Source: Himantopus leucocephalus (Eukaryota > Chordata > Aves > Charadriiformes > Recurvirostridae). Taken from it: a DNA stretch of 64,000 nucleotides. Of the stretch, positions 12,736 to 24,792 are shown piece by piece; within the stretch, counting starts at the first letter, position 1, and every line of letters starts with the position of its first letter. The stretch is from positions 11,146,788-11,210,787 of the forward strand of contig RSEF01000002.1 in the NCBI GenBank assembly GCA_003993805.1, written 5' to 3'. Both the position numbers and the translations under genes were made by a program. The notes under the pieces were generated by a model. The model ran no database searches, had not been told where the DNA came from, and worked only from the letters and a program-made list of their open reading frames with translations.

Positions 12736-15700
12736 CCAACGTGTGGTTGTGTGGTCCTGCTCCCTTATCCCTCCCCCAGCTCCTGCCAGCCGTCTGACCT
12801 CCTGGCACAGCCACGCACAGTTTTCAGCAAGCTGTTTCTGGTGTTGTCTTTTTCCTCCTGAAGCCCCTGGGTCCTCTCCTGATTGAGCAGTGTCAGGTGA
12901 GATGGACGCCTCACCTTCACTAAAGTGCAATAAAGTGGCACATTATCTTTGGACTGAGGGAGATTGAGTGGTAGGTGAGTGAGAAAGGAGCTTCTCTCCT
13001 CTGCTTTAATTGCCTGTGTGACATGAAGGCAAAGCTTGTGACTTGCAGCACTGGTCTCCCTGAGCTGCCCTCTCTCAGACTTCGTCCCTAAGAAGATAAC
13101 CAGAAAAGGCTTGGATTGTTTTTAAATAAAATAAAAAAGGCTTTAAATGATAACAGGTCAGAGATTTTAACACCATTTCAGGCTGAGGTGGCATTAGAAT
13201 ATACCAAATAGCTGAGGACAAAGACATCAGTCGCAGGTAGGAGAGTGCCCCTGGCTGCTGCGGCACTCGTTTGGCCGGGCAGATTAACGATGGGTGGGAA
13301 CAGGCAGTGTGGGGCTGGGCTCAGCGTGGGCAGGCTGTCGTACCTGGGGACCTGCCACAGCACAGCTGGAGCTGGCACTCCGTCTCGTGGGACAGGGAAC
13401 AGGACGCTGCCTTAACCCTCAGCATCGTCCAGCGTGTCCTTGTGACCATTGCCGTTCCTGGCGAAGGCAGCGGCACCTCACCCCAGCCCCATCTGAAAAG
13501 TTCTTGTGCGGGTGCAAACACAAGGAGCACACATGCATGTGTCTGTGTATTACTCTTTATGTGACCTGAGACTTGTCCAACCATCCTGAGAATTGCTTCC
13601 ATAAAGAGGAGAAAATTATGTCGGAAAGCTCATTTTCTATGATGCTGCCCTGGTTATTCACAAGGAGCACGTAACGCTTTCCTGCGTCACAGGAGTAACC
13701 GAAGTGAAGGTAAGCTTCGACCTCTGTTGGGCAAAGATGAACCTCAGAAGTGCTTTTCCTCAGCTTTTCCATCCAAGCTTGCTTGTATGAGATGCCTTTT
13801 CTGTGTCCTTTTCCAGTTTTATCCCCATGTTTCACAGCCTTCGGAGAACCCCCCTGTACTTTGCCGGTGCCGTGTTTTCAGGCGAGTTCAGGTCGTGGCA
13901 TTTTGCTGTGGAACTGTGACTATTTCCACAACCTGATACTGTAAGAGAAGGTTGGGTGTTCCCACAACTAGCGGAAAAAGGAGCAGTGAGGATGTACTGT
14001 GCTTACAGCATGGCTTGTGGGGGCCGCTATTTGAAGGCATCACTAACTTCCCTGCAATGTCCTCCTGTACCAGCCTGCAGAGCAGCTGCCATAAGAAGTT
14101 CCCATATTTCATAGCTTCTTCCCACAGAGTGTATGTCAGATTGTAAGTCCCTGAGAACAGCAGGGAGCGGAAGAAAAAGGACAGAAAATGAGTGTCCTGC
14201 TGAAACCCCGATTTTTATTTTGGAGCAAAGACCTCAGCAGACCCCAGCCTAAACTGGGGGGTTTGTCCTGTTATCTTTTCTCCAGTGGCAATGTCATGGC
14301 CAACTCCCGGCATCTTAGCTGAAGCTGCACTGCTGTGTCCTCTCCTGCATCCCCTCAGCTGCAGACCCCCATGGAGCCTGGTTTTGGTGGGGCTGTAGAC
14401 ACCCCAAAATGGCAGTGGCTTCCCCGGAGAGCTTCCCTGGCACCTTGCACTGTCCATGCCCTACCATGGGCAGGCAGAAGTCCTGTTTGTAGGAGGATGT
14501 GAGAAACTAGTTGAACAAATAAACAGACCGAGAGAAGCAGAAATTTAAACCTGAACTTCTCACGGTGTGACACTGAACAGCTTGGCACCTTGCAGGGCTT
14601 GGAGTCGAGAGGGGAACACGCTGGAAAATTCATGCCAAAGTTTCGAAACATCCTGATTAGGACACACAAGAGAAATAGATCAAAAACAAGAATAAGCATT
14701 TTGAAATTGAAATTGAGTAGTTGGGCAAAACGTACGTACTCGCAACTTGGGTTTTCAAAGGGAGGATGTGGCTTAAAGCTCTTGTTTTGTCAAGCAGCAA
14801 AGACAAGAGGGAAGACTTGGTTGTGGTCACTCCTAACTGCTTCCTCTGTGACTGCAAGATGTGCACAGAGGAGGAAAAGGGAGAGGATGGGAAAAGGCCA
14901 GGGAGACACAGCACTTTTGGGATGTTGTTGGTGCCCATGGCAGCCTCAAGGGAGCCATCGGTGGCAGCCAGGCCCCTGGGTTGGACAGGGCGGGTCAGGG
15001 TCTCACCGTGCTGGCCCACGCGGAAGGCAGAGCAGCAGGAGAGGAAGGCAGGAGAAAACTAATGTGGTATGGATGAAAAGAGAGCTTCGAAACTGCAGCC
15101 TGATGGGAATCAAGGCCGGTGCAACACTGCTCCATGGCTCGGGGAGTGATGTCTGTACTCCCACAGGCCTCTTGTCCATTTGGGGGCTCAGCCACATTAG
15201 TCCTCATTAGGCTTGCTTGGCATCGGTCACCTTGGGGCAGTTGATTTCCAGCCCCACACTCTGGCTTACCAGGCCCTCAGCATCATCCTTGGGCTGCATC
15301 AGTCAACCCTGTTGTTCAGCCTGAGCCAGTCCTTCTGCTCCATTTCGTGTCTTTTCCTGTTGGTGTTTGTACCTGGGATGTCCTGGAGCTCTCTTCTACT
15401 TTTGGCAGCTGAATACGCAGGTGACAGCTCCCCTGTTCTACAGAAGCTGCTGAAATTATAGCAGCATGGCTTTTCCCTTACACCTTGGGTGAGCAAAAAG
15501 ATGTCAAGTACGGAAGCACACAAAAACGAACGCCGGCACTGAGAGCGCTCCCCCGGCGCAGCCGCCTTTCCCACCACATTTTTGGAAGAGAGCAGTCGGG
15601 GTAACAGGTCTGACTCAGCCCGATGAGGTGGTGTTCAGAGGCAGAGATTAAGAACAAGTGTGAATTAAATGAGGTTCAAAGTGTTAAACAGCAGGCACTT

Positions 15701-17410
15701 CCCTAGTGTAAATATTTTGGCACAAAGCTTTGTCAGGGTTTTAATCTAAAGGAAGCAGCGAGACTGGAACAGACGCGTCTTCGGGCGGTTACGGAGATAC
15801 ACCTGTCCTGACCTGCGGCACGAAGTGGTGAGCCCCTGCCTTGCCTGGGAGTCTCCATCACTTTTGGTGGGCTTGGGCCCATTTCAGCAGCGGGATCAAT
15901 GCCACCGTGTCCTGTCCCCAGCACATCCTCCGCAGAGGTGCGGCTGGCTCCCAAACGGCACCGTAAACCCTGCCTGACAGCGGCCCCCGCGGCAGTACTT
16001 TTTCTGGCATGTTTTACCTCAACCAGTATCAAAGCATGCAGCTACAAATAATGTTTTCTCCATCCTCTTCTATTTATCCAGTGCATTGCGAGAAGCAAAT
16101 CGCAGTCTCCTTTCTTTACATTTAGTTTTTCTATCTGGCACTAGAGGGCAGAAGGAAGGACAGTGGAGCCTCGCAACCCAGACCTGTCTCTTCTCAGCAG
16201 CTCTCCGAGGGTGCAGAAATAAATCTGGCTTGAAAGGCTTCTCCCTTTGCCCATTACGAACATGCATTAAGGGTTTCACGCCCCAGCCTCTTTAGTGCTA
16301 TGAAAGTTTAATAGTTCAACGTTGCGTTTCAGAGGTAATACAATGCGAAGCAGTTCTCCATGCTCCCTGGCAGGCACCGCACTGAAGCAGCACCCCTGTT
16401 TGCTCTGGATGTAAAAAGTGGGCATTTGTGGTTTCTGCAATTTGGGAAGTGACTTTGTATGATGGAGAACGTGTTTTCTCCCTCGCGATGAGGCTGCCTG
16501 CCTGCCCTTTGCATCCCTTGGGAAGCCTTGTCCCCCCAGCTCCGCGCCTGCGAGGGGGTGTTTCATAGCCCCACGGCAGGGCAGGGGGGAGGTACAGGGT
16601 GCGATTTGCCCAGAGGTAGTGATGGGGCCAGGTTACGAGCCAGGAAATACCAGCTTTTCACAGGCTCGAGGGATTTCTCATTAAAATCAATGAAGACAGG
16701 GGCATTTTCGTGGTGCACGCAGCCGGACGCCTCGTCACATGTTTCTTCTCTCTGCCAGAGAAACACTGTCTGGGAGCCACCAGGGCTGTGGATCACGGGG
16801 GATTAAACCCCGCCGTGATGCCCCGGCTCCGAGACTGCCTTTGTCAGGAGGAGAAAGGAGCATGTGAGCCCGGGAGGCTGAGCACCGCGTGCCCTGGTCA
16901 GGAGGCCCCGCAGCCGCCGGGATGTTTGTGGCCGTCTGTAGATAAGGAGGGGTCGCCATGGGAAAGCCACGGCAGGTTTAACGCTGGTTCTGCTCTGGGA
17001 TGAGGAGAAGCAGAAACCAACTGAACCGGCTCCTTCTGCGTGTCCAGCTGCCACTATGTGACAGCCGAAGCGCGAGGGGCAGATGGCATTAGATAGCAGC
17101 TCGCTGGTTTTATGCCCCTGTTGAACTAACTCATTTTATTTTTCTTCTGATTTTTACAACGTCTGTAATGCATGATGTAAGTAGTTATTTAATCAACAAA
17201 CAAGACTGAAAATATTCTTCCTTTTTATTTTTCATTCAGTTCATCTCTTCAGTGCATCACTTACTAGGATGAAATGATCTGACAGTTGTGGGTAGTGGAG
17301 AAATGAAATTTCTTAAATTCAGATGAAACTGCGCTGAAAAGGGTTTTCACAGTCTGCCACGCTTTTTGAGATTATGAATTTTATTCTGTTTTCCACAGAG
17401 GAAAAGGAAT

Positions 17411-17451
17411 CTTCCATATCCCTTCCAACCTAAACCATTCTTTGATTCTAT
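17411..17451 (+). mobile_element. CR1 3'-end scrap
   Basis: The words 'tcccttccaacctaaaccat' followed by 'tctttgattctat' match the last 40 bases of CR1, including the start of the terminal 8-bp repeat. Only the extreme 3' end is recognisable, so this is either a very short 5'-truncated insertion or the surviving part of a decayed one. Confidence 0.75.
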
Positions 17452-20379
17452 ATGCTGACAGTAAAAAGGATGCTGAAAGAGCTAGTAAATAGTCCACTGG
17501 TCAGAACATTTAATTCGTGGAAGAGCTGACATTGGGTTTATTATCTACTCATTTTGACCTCTTATGCATAGTTTTTCAAGAAAAGCACAATTTTTTTAAG
17601 CAAAATTTTGGTTTCAACGGATCAGCATTTCCTCAGTGGAGGAAACAACTGTCAAAACTCCTGACCACATCCTACCGCAGGACCACCAAATGCTGAGAGA
17701 AGCTGGAACCGAATCCAGCACCCCCTTGTCTCACCACGCACAGCAGCAGCACCTGGGAAAGAGTGATGTCCTAGGTCTCAGCTGGGCTAAAGCTTTGTAC
17801 ACACCCACCACAACAGTGGTCTTTCCCTGAATTATCTTGCAATGTCAGTATGCCGATATTTGCATCCTGAAGCTCATTTAGCATCTCAGTTTTGTTCACG
17901 GCCTAATGTGTAGTTCTTCGTTCCTGGACTGGAAGGGCCCATGCTGCTGCCCCTCAGGAGCCACTGCATTGTCCAGCTCCTTCTCCTGGTCCTCAAGGAG
18001 ACGAACAGAAGGACAGTATCAAGGGTGAGGGGTGTGTGGTACCTGAACCCTTCTTCATGTTTGGACAGCCGACACTTCTGCAGTGAGGCCCGATTGTTGA
18101 ATTAGACTTCGCTTAACTCATAGACTATTGTCTTTCGGAAAGAAAAACCTCAGAAGGTGGTTAACAAATGATAAACACTCATACAGATTTTCAGGTGAAC
18201 ACGTAATGCATTGATGGAAATGGATTGTAAATGTTGTTCAGCAAATAACGCATACTTTGATGGGAATTAGGATTATTTTTCAAATAATATATATATAAAA
18301 AAAAATGTTTGTCATTAACTGTGAATAAAGAGTAATTGAACAAGCCAAAGCATAACATATACAAAGGGCATCCAGGCTGGGGGTTCTGCGTAACGTCAGC
18401 AAACATTCAGGAGGCTGAATAAGTCACTGAGTGTTTTACTCAGGATAATATTTGGAAGATGTCAGGAGTATGTGAACAGAAACAAAGAGATGTGGGACAG
18501 GCATAGGAAATGGTCCTCACTCAGAGGGAATGAGACTTATTCCTTCTCCATGGAAATAACCAGTGTCAGGCCTTAAACAGCCACTGAGCACTCTGTGTTT
18601 GCTCTGTTCCTCAGCAAATGTGTTAGACCTATGGGCCCCAAGGACAAGAAACTTCAATTTTACCTCTGATAGTATTTATACATAGCATAAAAAGTACCAA
18701 CTAACTCAAAATCACTGCAGGGAAACAGCTAACAGCGTGACCGTCTCGTGAGATCACACTATGGGACAGATGCACATCCTTCCTAAAACTTCTAGAGTCT
18801 GAGAGTCACCAGGTCCTCTTACTGTTTGTCGGAACAAACCAATGCTTGTCTGGTCATAAACTGCTCCATGAAGTACTTCAGTTAATAAAACATCTTCACA
18901 TTTCTGCCCTATCTTTTCCTTCAGCGGGTAGCTCTTTAGGGCAGAGACTTCATCCACTTTACTCCTTCATCCTCAGCTCAGGAGACTCCTAATAAGGTGG
19001 AAACGTGAAGGAGGATGGCACAGGCTGCTTTGATTTGTGTTGCCTATGGGACTGGTAGCTCCCCAAATCGTTTTGTGGTGCAGGGCAAGTGTTTCACAGG
19101 AACCACGCCAAAGGATGAGCGTAGTCCTGGCTACCCAGGGCTCCCTCCAGCCCCGCGCGTTAGCCTAGGGCGCCGTCTAACCCAGCTGTGGCATCTCGAG
19201 CACATAAAAGCCATCATCATGGTTTGTAGTACAACAGTGCACTCAAGACAGCTAGAAAAATGTGAGCTGGATGACTCGTGTATGTTTGCTGGGGAAAGAG
19301 GAAAAAAGGAGAGTAAAGAGGATTTCTGTGAGTTTCCCTCACGTGAGGTGTGATACTACAGCTCTGTTGTTCTGATCAATTTTTAGGAAGCAAGAGGAAC
19401 ATTTCCAGTGTCATTCACAGTGGCAGCTGGGGGGCACAGAGAGACTGCTGGCCTGGCTGCAGCTACCCCAGGGCACAGGAGGCCACCCAGCCTGTCCCAC
19501 CACCTCGCTCGCACCGTTGCAGCAGGTGGTCACCTCCACAGACCTGTACATGCCACTGCTCCACCTGACCATTCTGCTCCCAAAGCCCACCCCTTAAAGC
19601 CTCCACTGAAAATATTCAAGTCAAAAAACTGCTTAATTTAAATGGTCTGATGAGAGTTAGGGACCAGCTGCAATCCCTGCGGTGCCAGCAGTCCCGGTGG
19701 TGATGCTCCCCAGAGAGGAGACGTAGCTCTCGGCAGCCTGGCCCAGCCTGGCTCCGCAGCAGCTGACAGCTCCATCATTCAGGCCTGAGGAGATGCTGAG
19801 AAACTTTTCCAGGTGCTTATCACCTTCATGCATTTCGGAGACCGGCATGGCTGTTGGTGGAGCGGTGGGTGCTGGTGGGCCGAATGGGCTCCTCTACACG
19901 CTGTAGCTCAGCACCGTTATGTTGTGGGCTCCTTCTGTGCAAGATGGCAAGGGGAGGAAAATCTGTATCTCTGAGCAACCGTCACTGTTTCTTTTTCTTT
20001 AAAGGCTAAAGATAGACTCCATATGGGCTGTGCGCAGTGCGGTCTGACCATACATACTGTAGATTTTTTCTCTCAGCCTTTTTTCAAGCAGCAGTAGACC
20101 TGTGGTGAGAGGTATCCCAGTGGTGGACTTACTCGTCCAACAGCCTTCACAATGAGTGCATTGGATGGCTTTTCAGTCAGGTCAGGACAATTAATAGACA
20201 TTTATTTTATCACCTATACCTTACAAATACGACCTGATACTGAAAATTGCTCTCACCAGTCTAGAGAGGAGAGATGCACACAGGAAGGGAAACTGGGAAG
20301 GGTTCGTTTCCTGCAGCACCTGGGACGGATGCAGGGGAGGATGTCAAAACTGGTCCTACTGCCCGGCAGGATGTGACCA

Positions 20380-20427
20380 CGCTGCTGCTGAGGGATGTGA
20401 GGGACAACGCTGCTGCTGAGGGATGTG
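20380..20427. repeat. Two-copy tandem duplication, 28-bp period
   Basis: The 20-base word 'cgctgctgctgagggatgtg' occurs at 20380-20399 and again, unchanged, at 20408-20427. The eight bases between complete a 28-bp unit. This looks like a simple local duplication. Confidence 0.8.
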
Positions 20428-23400
20428 GTATCCAGCGGGATGGCTTGTGTCTGGTGTGTTTGTCAGCAACAGCCCCCACCTCACCCATTTTGGGGGTTGC
20501 TTACCCAAAACCACGTGGTCACCATGCGATGGAAGTGCAGGGCTTCCTCTGTGGGGAGACGAAAGTGGGGACTGCTGGGTAACTCTTATCCCAGTTTGAA
20601 AAGCCAGAAGAGAAAAAAAAAAAGATCACGCTCATGTGTTTCCGCTGATGTGGTTTTGTAAGCAGCGCTTGTACCAGTGGTACTGTCTGGTTACAGAAAA
20701 TAAACAATTCCCACCTGACTACTACCGTTTCCATTACAGTGTTTGCCATCTTCAGTCTCCTGCTGAAATGATTTCTGCAGCGTCTGAGAAAGTAAGACTG
20801 TTCCAGGGAATGACGGACACCAGGCCAGGAGTGAGACAGCTCTCCTGCTGTTTTGACTTGGTTTTACCGTGACACTTCTGTACCTCAGATACGCAGTCAG
20901 CAAGCAGACCTACGGAAAGGTGGTCTCCAGCTTCTGAGTCCCATTAACGACCGGGGACCCATGAACGTTTTTGCATGTTCCAGGTATGGAAATTGAAGCA
21001 ACCACTGGGGCTGAAGCAGCTCCTCCTGCAAACGGCGTTTGCTGGTCTGGTTGTCCCACAGCTGCTGTTTGGTTTCTGGCCGTTGCGGTCCCTGCCCAGC
21101 ATGGAGCTGCTCTGCTGCGTGTGTGGGCGCAGGGCCAGAGGGCAATCCCGGTCCCAGGAAAAAACACAGGACAAACCTGCAAGGCAGTGGGAAATTGCAA
21201 AATTCAAAACCCAAGCACGGAGACTTCCTCCTCTGACTGTGCATAGCATGAGGTGGCATTTTTTAGGGAAATAACCCATCATGGCTTACGTGTACCTGGA
21301 GACACAACAGTCCCAAGGCATAACCTCGCTTTTCCCTGTGTATCTGTAGTAGCTGCCTGTGCTTTTGGATCTCAAAGAGCCTCTTCCAATGGGGACTACT
21401 GCGCAGTACAGGAGAGTCTCAGTGGCTGCAGTGCACAAGCAGGATGTTTCCTCCTGTCACACGTCCGATGTGCATATAAAGGTGCATGTTCTGGAGACAG
21501 CCACCTGCACGCAGCCATTTTCCACCGCCTGCTTTCTTTTCCCCTACCTACTGAGCTGTGAATTCCCTTATGCACCAGTGGAGCTACTGCTCATTAAAAC
21601 TAATCAGCTGAGCAGATGCTGAAGGAAATAATGGGCCAGGAATGAAGAGGATGTTGGTCATACACCACCAAAAATCTCTGCAACAGGCTTTTGTAGTTCA
21701 CTGAGTTTTCATTCTATTCCAAATCAACACGCAAACCAGCTCCACTGGGAGGAGAGCAGTTCAACGAGGAAAGGGAACTTCAAATTATGAAGAACTGATT
21801 GCCAAATGATACAGAAAGAACCCATCATACAAAATATTCTGCACCGAGCAAAACTTGCAACACGGTAATGGATGTAAGTGCAAGTCAATCTCATCCTACT
21901 GCCACTACAGCCATAATTGGCAAAATGAAAACTCTCTCCCTGCCCACGCCCTGAATGTGTACCTGCGATAGGGGAAGCTAAGAAGGATGCTCTCGCTTTC
22001 AGTAAATTGATATACGTTGCAGTGAAGAACCAAGCTCAGAAAATGGCCTACATTAAGTTAATATCCGAGTATACAAATAACTTAGGGCCAAAATTAGCCT
22101 TCAATTGCATTAGTATAAATGCAGCATAGCATTTGGTGGGTGGATGGGACTTTCCGGACTGTAAGCGGAGAGAGGATTTGGCCCTTAAGAAGACTGTAAC
22201 GGGAAGAAGGGAGAGTGAATCCCATTATCTGGATTTGCAGGGGAATTGATAGCGGTTTCCATACGAGCGTGCTGCTCCAGATGGCACGCTGGTGAGAGCC
22301 CTAACACGCAGCAAAGGCAAGGCTCAAGTGTCAGCCTGCAATGCAGGAGCGCATCGATGAGACTGGAAAAAATACAGCAACAAAAGGTGGGGAGGTAAAG
22401 CTGTGTTTGCTAAGGTCATTTTTTCTAACGATTCCAATTAAAAGTCAACATAACGGTAGGCGCATTTTTATCATGTCAAACATACCCACTGTTTTTCTGG
22501 CAGGGATGTAGAAGGGGGCTTCATATTTCATCTGTGTACCTTGGTGACGCTGCCCAATGCTCTCTCGCATCAGATGCCCAGAGAAACACATTTTCACTCC
22601 TAATAAAATTTTGTCCTTTTGCTTTATAACTTTAATTTTTAATAAAAATATGGATTCTCTTTGGCTTGTGATTCACACTGGCAACTTTTTGAAATGTTGC
22701 ACTTCTGATCAGTATTTGATTTAATTACAGAACAGAAAGAATTTCAGGTGAAATTTTATTTGAATACAGCAAAAATTTCTGGTGACATTTTTATCAAACT
22801 AGCTTAAACACCTTCAGGAATGAATTTCCTCTTTCTCTCTTTTCTTGGTTTTTTGCTTGTTGGATGTTCCTGATTTTTTATTTCTCTTTGTTCCTTTTTG
22901 CATATTTTTAAAATCATTTTTACAACCAAGAACACAAATGATTCATAATTGGAGCTGTGCAAATAGCAGGTTTTCCAGTTTAGTGGCCAAGCTGGAAAAC
23001 GAAGGGTCAGTGAACTACATGCATTTGGAGCTGATCTGAAACACAATATTTCATCGGCAGTTAATTTTTACCCCCTTTAAGAAATCAGCTCGGCATCAAA
23101 CAAGAGCAAACATTTCATTTTGCAAGGTCACGAATCCATCTCTCCTGATTTTTTTTTGTTGGTGTCTGAAACACTTTGCTGGGCTTCGTTCCCCAAAACT
23201 GCGCCCCGTGGAGGTGAATGCAAGACTGCTGGGAGGAGAGATGATAATAGCACAGGATAAGGAAGAAGACACTTTCTTGGAAACAGATTTCCTGGGGCTG
23301 TAAATTAGGAGTGAAGCCAGACTGGAGGATTAAGGTCTGAGTGTCCTCATGCATTTTGTGAGTTCATCCAGGTTTCCACGTTGGGGATCAGTCCTTCTGT

Positions 23401-24567
23401 AATTAATGGGAATGAACCTCACGTCTGAATGGGAAGCTTGTGAAAAACCCTTCCTGGAGCCAAACTTTCATAACCCTGGGGCTCAACTCCTCTCAGTGTC
23501 GGTGTCACTAAAAGCAAGTTGTTCTTTTCGTGGAGCTGCCAAAAGGAAGCACTTGGGACTGCTGGGAGAGTCAAGTCCCCAGTGCAATCTTAGAACAAAG
23601 ACTTTGAATCCCCAAATCCCCAAACTCCCTGAATTCCATGTGTCCTCTCCTTTCGGCTTCCCATCTCCCTCTACACATTCCTCTCTCTGACTCGTCTGGT
23701 TTCCTTCTTTTCCCCATCAGAAGCTTGGTTTACTCCCTCAAGCCCAGGATGGATGGAGCAGCTCCTTCCCTTCTCCTCAGCCAGCAACAGGGGGTGGCAT
23801 GGGCCCCCTGTGTTTTTTGTATGAGTATTATGAAGGTCACATAGGAACATCTGTTTCCCAAATAATTATTATTCCCAACAAGACTCAAATGTACAAGGCC
23901 TTTTTGCATATGTGCTGCAGGTCTTAGTGGCTTCCTGGTGGCTTCAGAAGCAGACCACAGTGAGGTCAGATGGCCAGCACGTGCATGGCTTAAGACAGGA
24001 CCTGATTCTCACATCTTACAGAAGTCACGGACTGATCCCTTTTCCTCATTCAGGATACCACGCCAGGACTTCTCTTCACCACCCCGTTCACTGTCATATC
24101 CCGTGTCTACAGCATCTCTCTTTCTCCCATCAGCAGCTCTTTTTTCTTTTCTAAGCTTATTTCTTTCTGTTTACTTCACTCCATCATCCCTGCTTCTCTT
24201 TACCATTTTTTTTAATGTTTTGTCACCTTTTCTCTGTTTGTATTTTCAGTAACCTCAATCTTGAGGTGGGTGAGAAGAAATAAAAATAACAACAAAATCC
24301 CTTACTCTTTTCATTTTTTAGATCAAAGATGACTGAGCAACCAAGGGGGAGAATTCAGGGCAGCCTTTGATGCACGGTATTGATGTTGGCTTAGCATGAA
24401 AATCTCCTTGTGCTATATTTGGGCCAATTACCAGAGGTCTACACAATTAACCCGAGACACACTAGCCCCACGTGAAGCGATGAAATTTAAGGCCTAGGGA
24501 GGTTAATTCAAATCTTAGATGTTTCTGTGATAGGAGATTACTTACCCTGTTCCTTTGTATTTGCTAG

Positions 24568-24792
24568 GAATCTTTGTGCTGCAGATTTTGATATTCCGTC
24601 AAAGTTGTGCTCTGGCGGCATGCCCCTCGCTGCGATACATGATTGTCTGCCGGCGCTGTTGGACCCTGAGCTCTGTAACTGGGTTGTTTCTACACTAGAG
24701 GTGCTTTTGCTCTCACACCTTACCGTCCCCATGAGAAACGCTTCCCAGATTCCTGAAATGGTGTCTGAGCTTCTGCAGCACTCTTCACAGCA
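24568..24792 (+). CDS. Putative internal exon A of an unrecognised gene
   Basis: Seen directly: a pyrimidine-rich acceptor (tgttcctttgtatttgctag) precedes 225 bases that stay open in one frame and end at CA followed by the donor GTAAGC. One base completes a codon at the 5' edge and two are left at the 3' edge (phase 2 in, 2 out), so the exon is symmetric. The translation includes LPALLDPELCNWVVSTLEVL and a second leucine-rich helix ending SELLQHSSQ, as in alpha-helical (HEAT/ARM-like) proteins, but no family is recognised. The antisense frame is also open but looks less protein-like. It pairs in phase with the exon at 29253-29447. Alternative explanations are a chance ORF, a pseudogene, or an exon of a non-coding transcript. 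Confidence 0.42.

Larger units (their letters stand above)
12736..24567. other. Long non-coding stretch, weak exon-like spots only
   Basis: No gene is recognised. It contains a CR1 3' scrap at 17411-17451 and a small tandem duplication at 20380-20427. Exon-like spots without family support occur near 13.6-13.7 kb (open on both strands, ending in AAG then GTAAGC) and at 17958-18024 (pyrimidine-rich acceptor, GTGAGG donor, open in all three frames). Confidence 0.4.

Noticed and set aside
12341..12814. 157-codon minus ORF
   Set aside because: Antisense of a CR1 fragment; no protein family resemblance.
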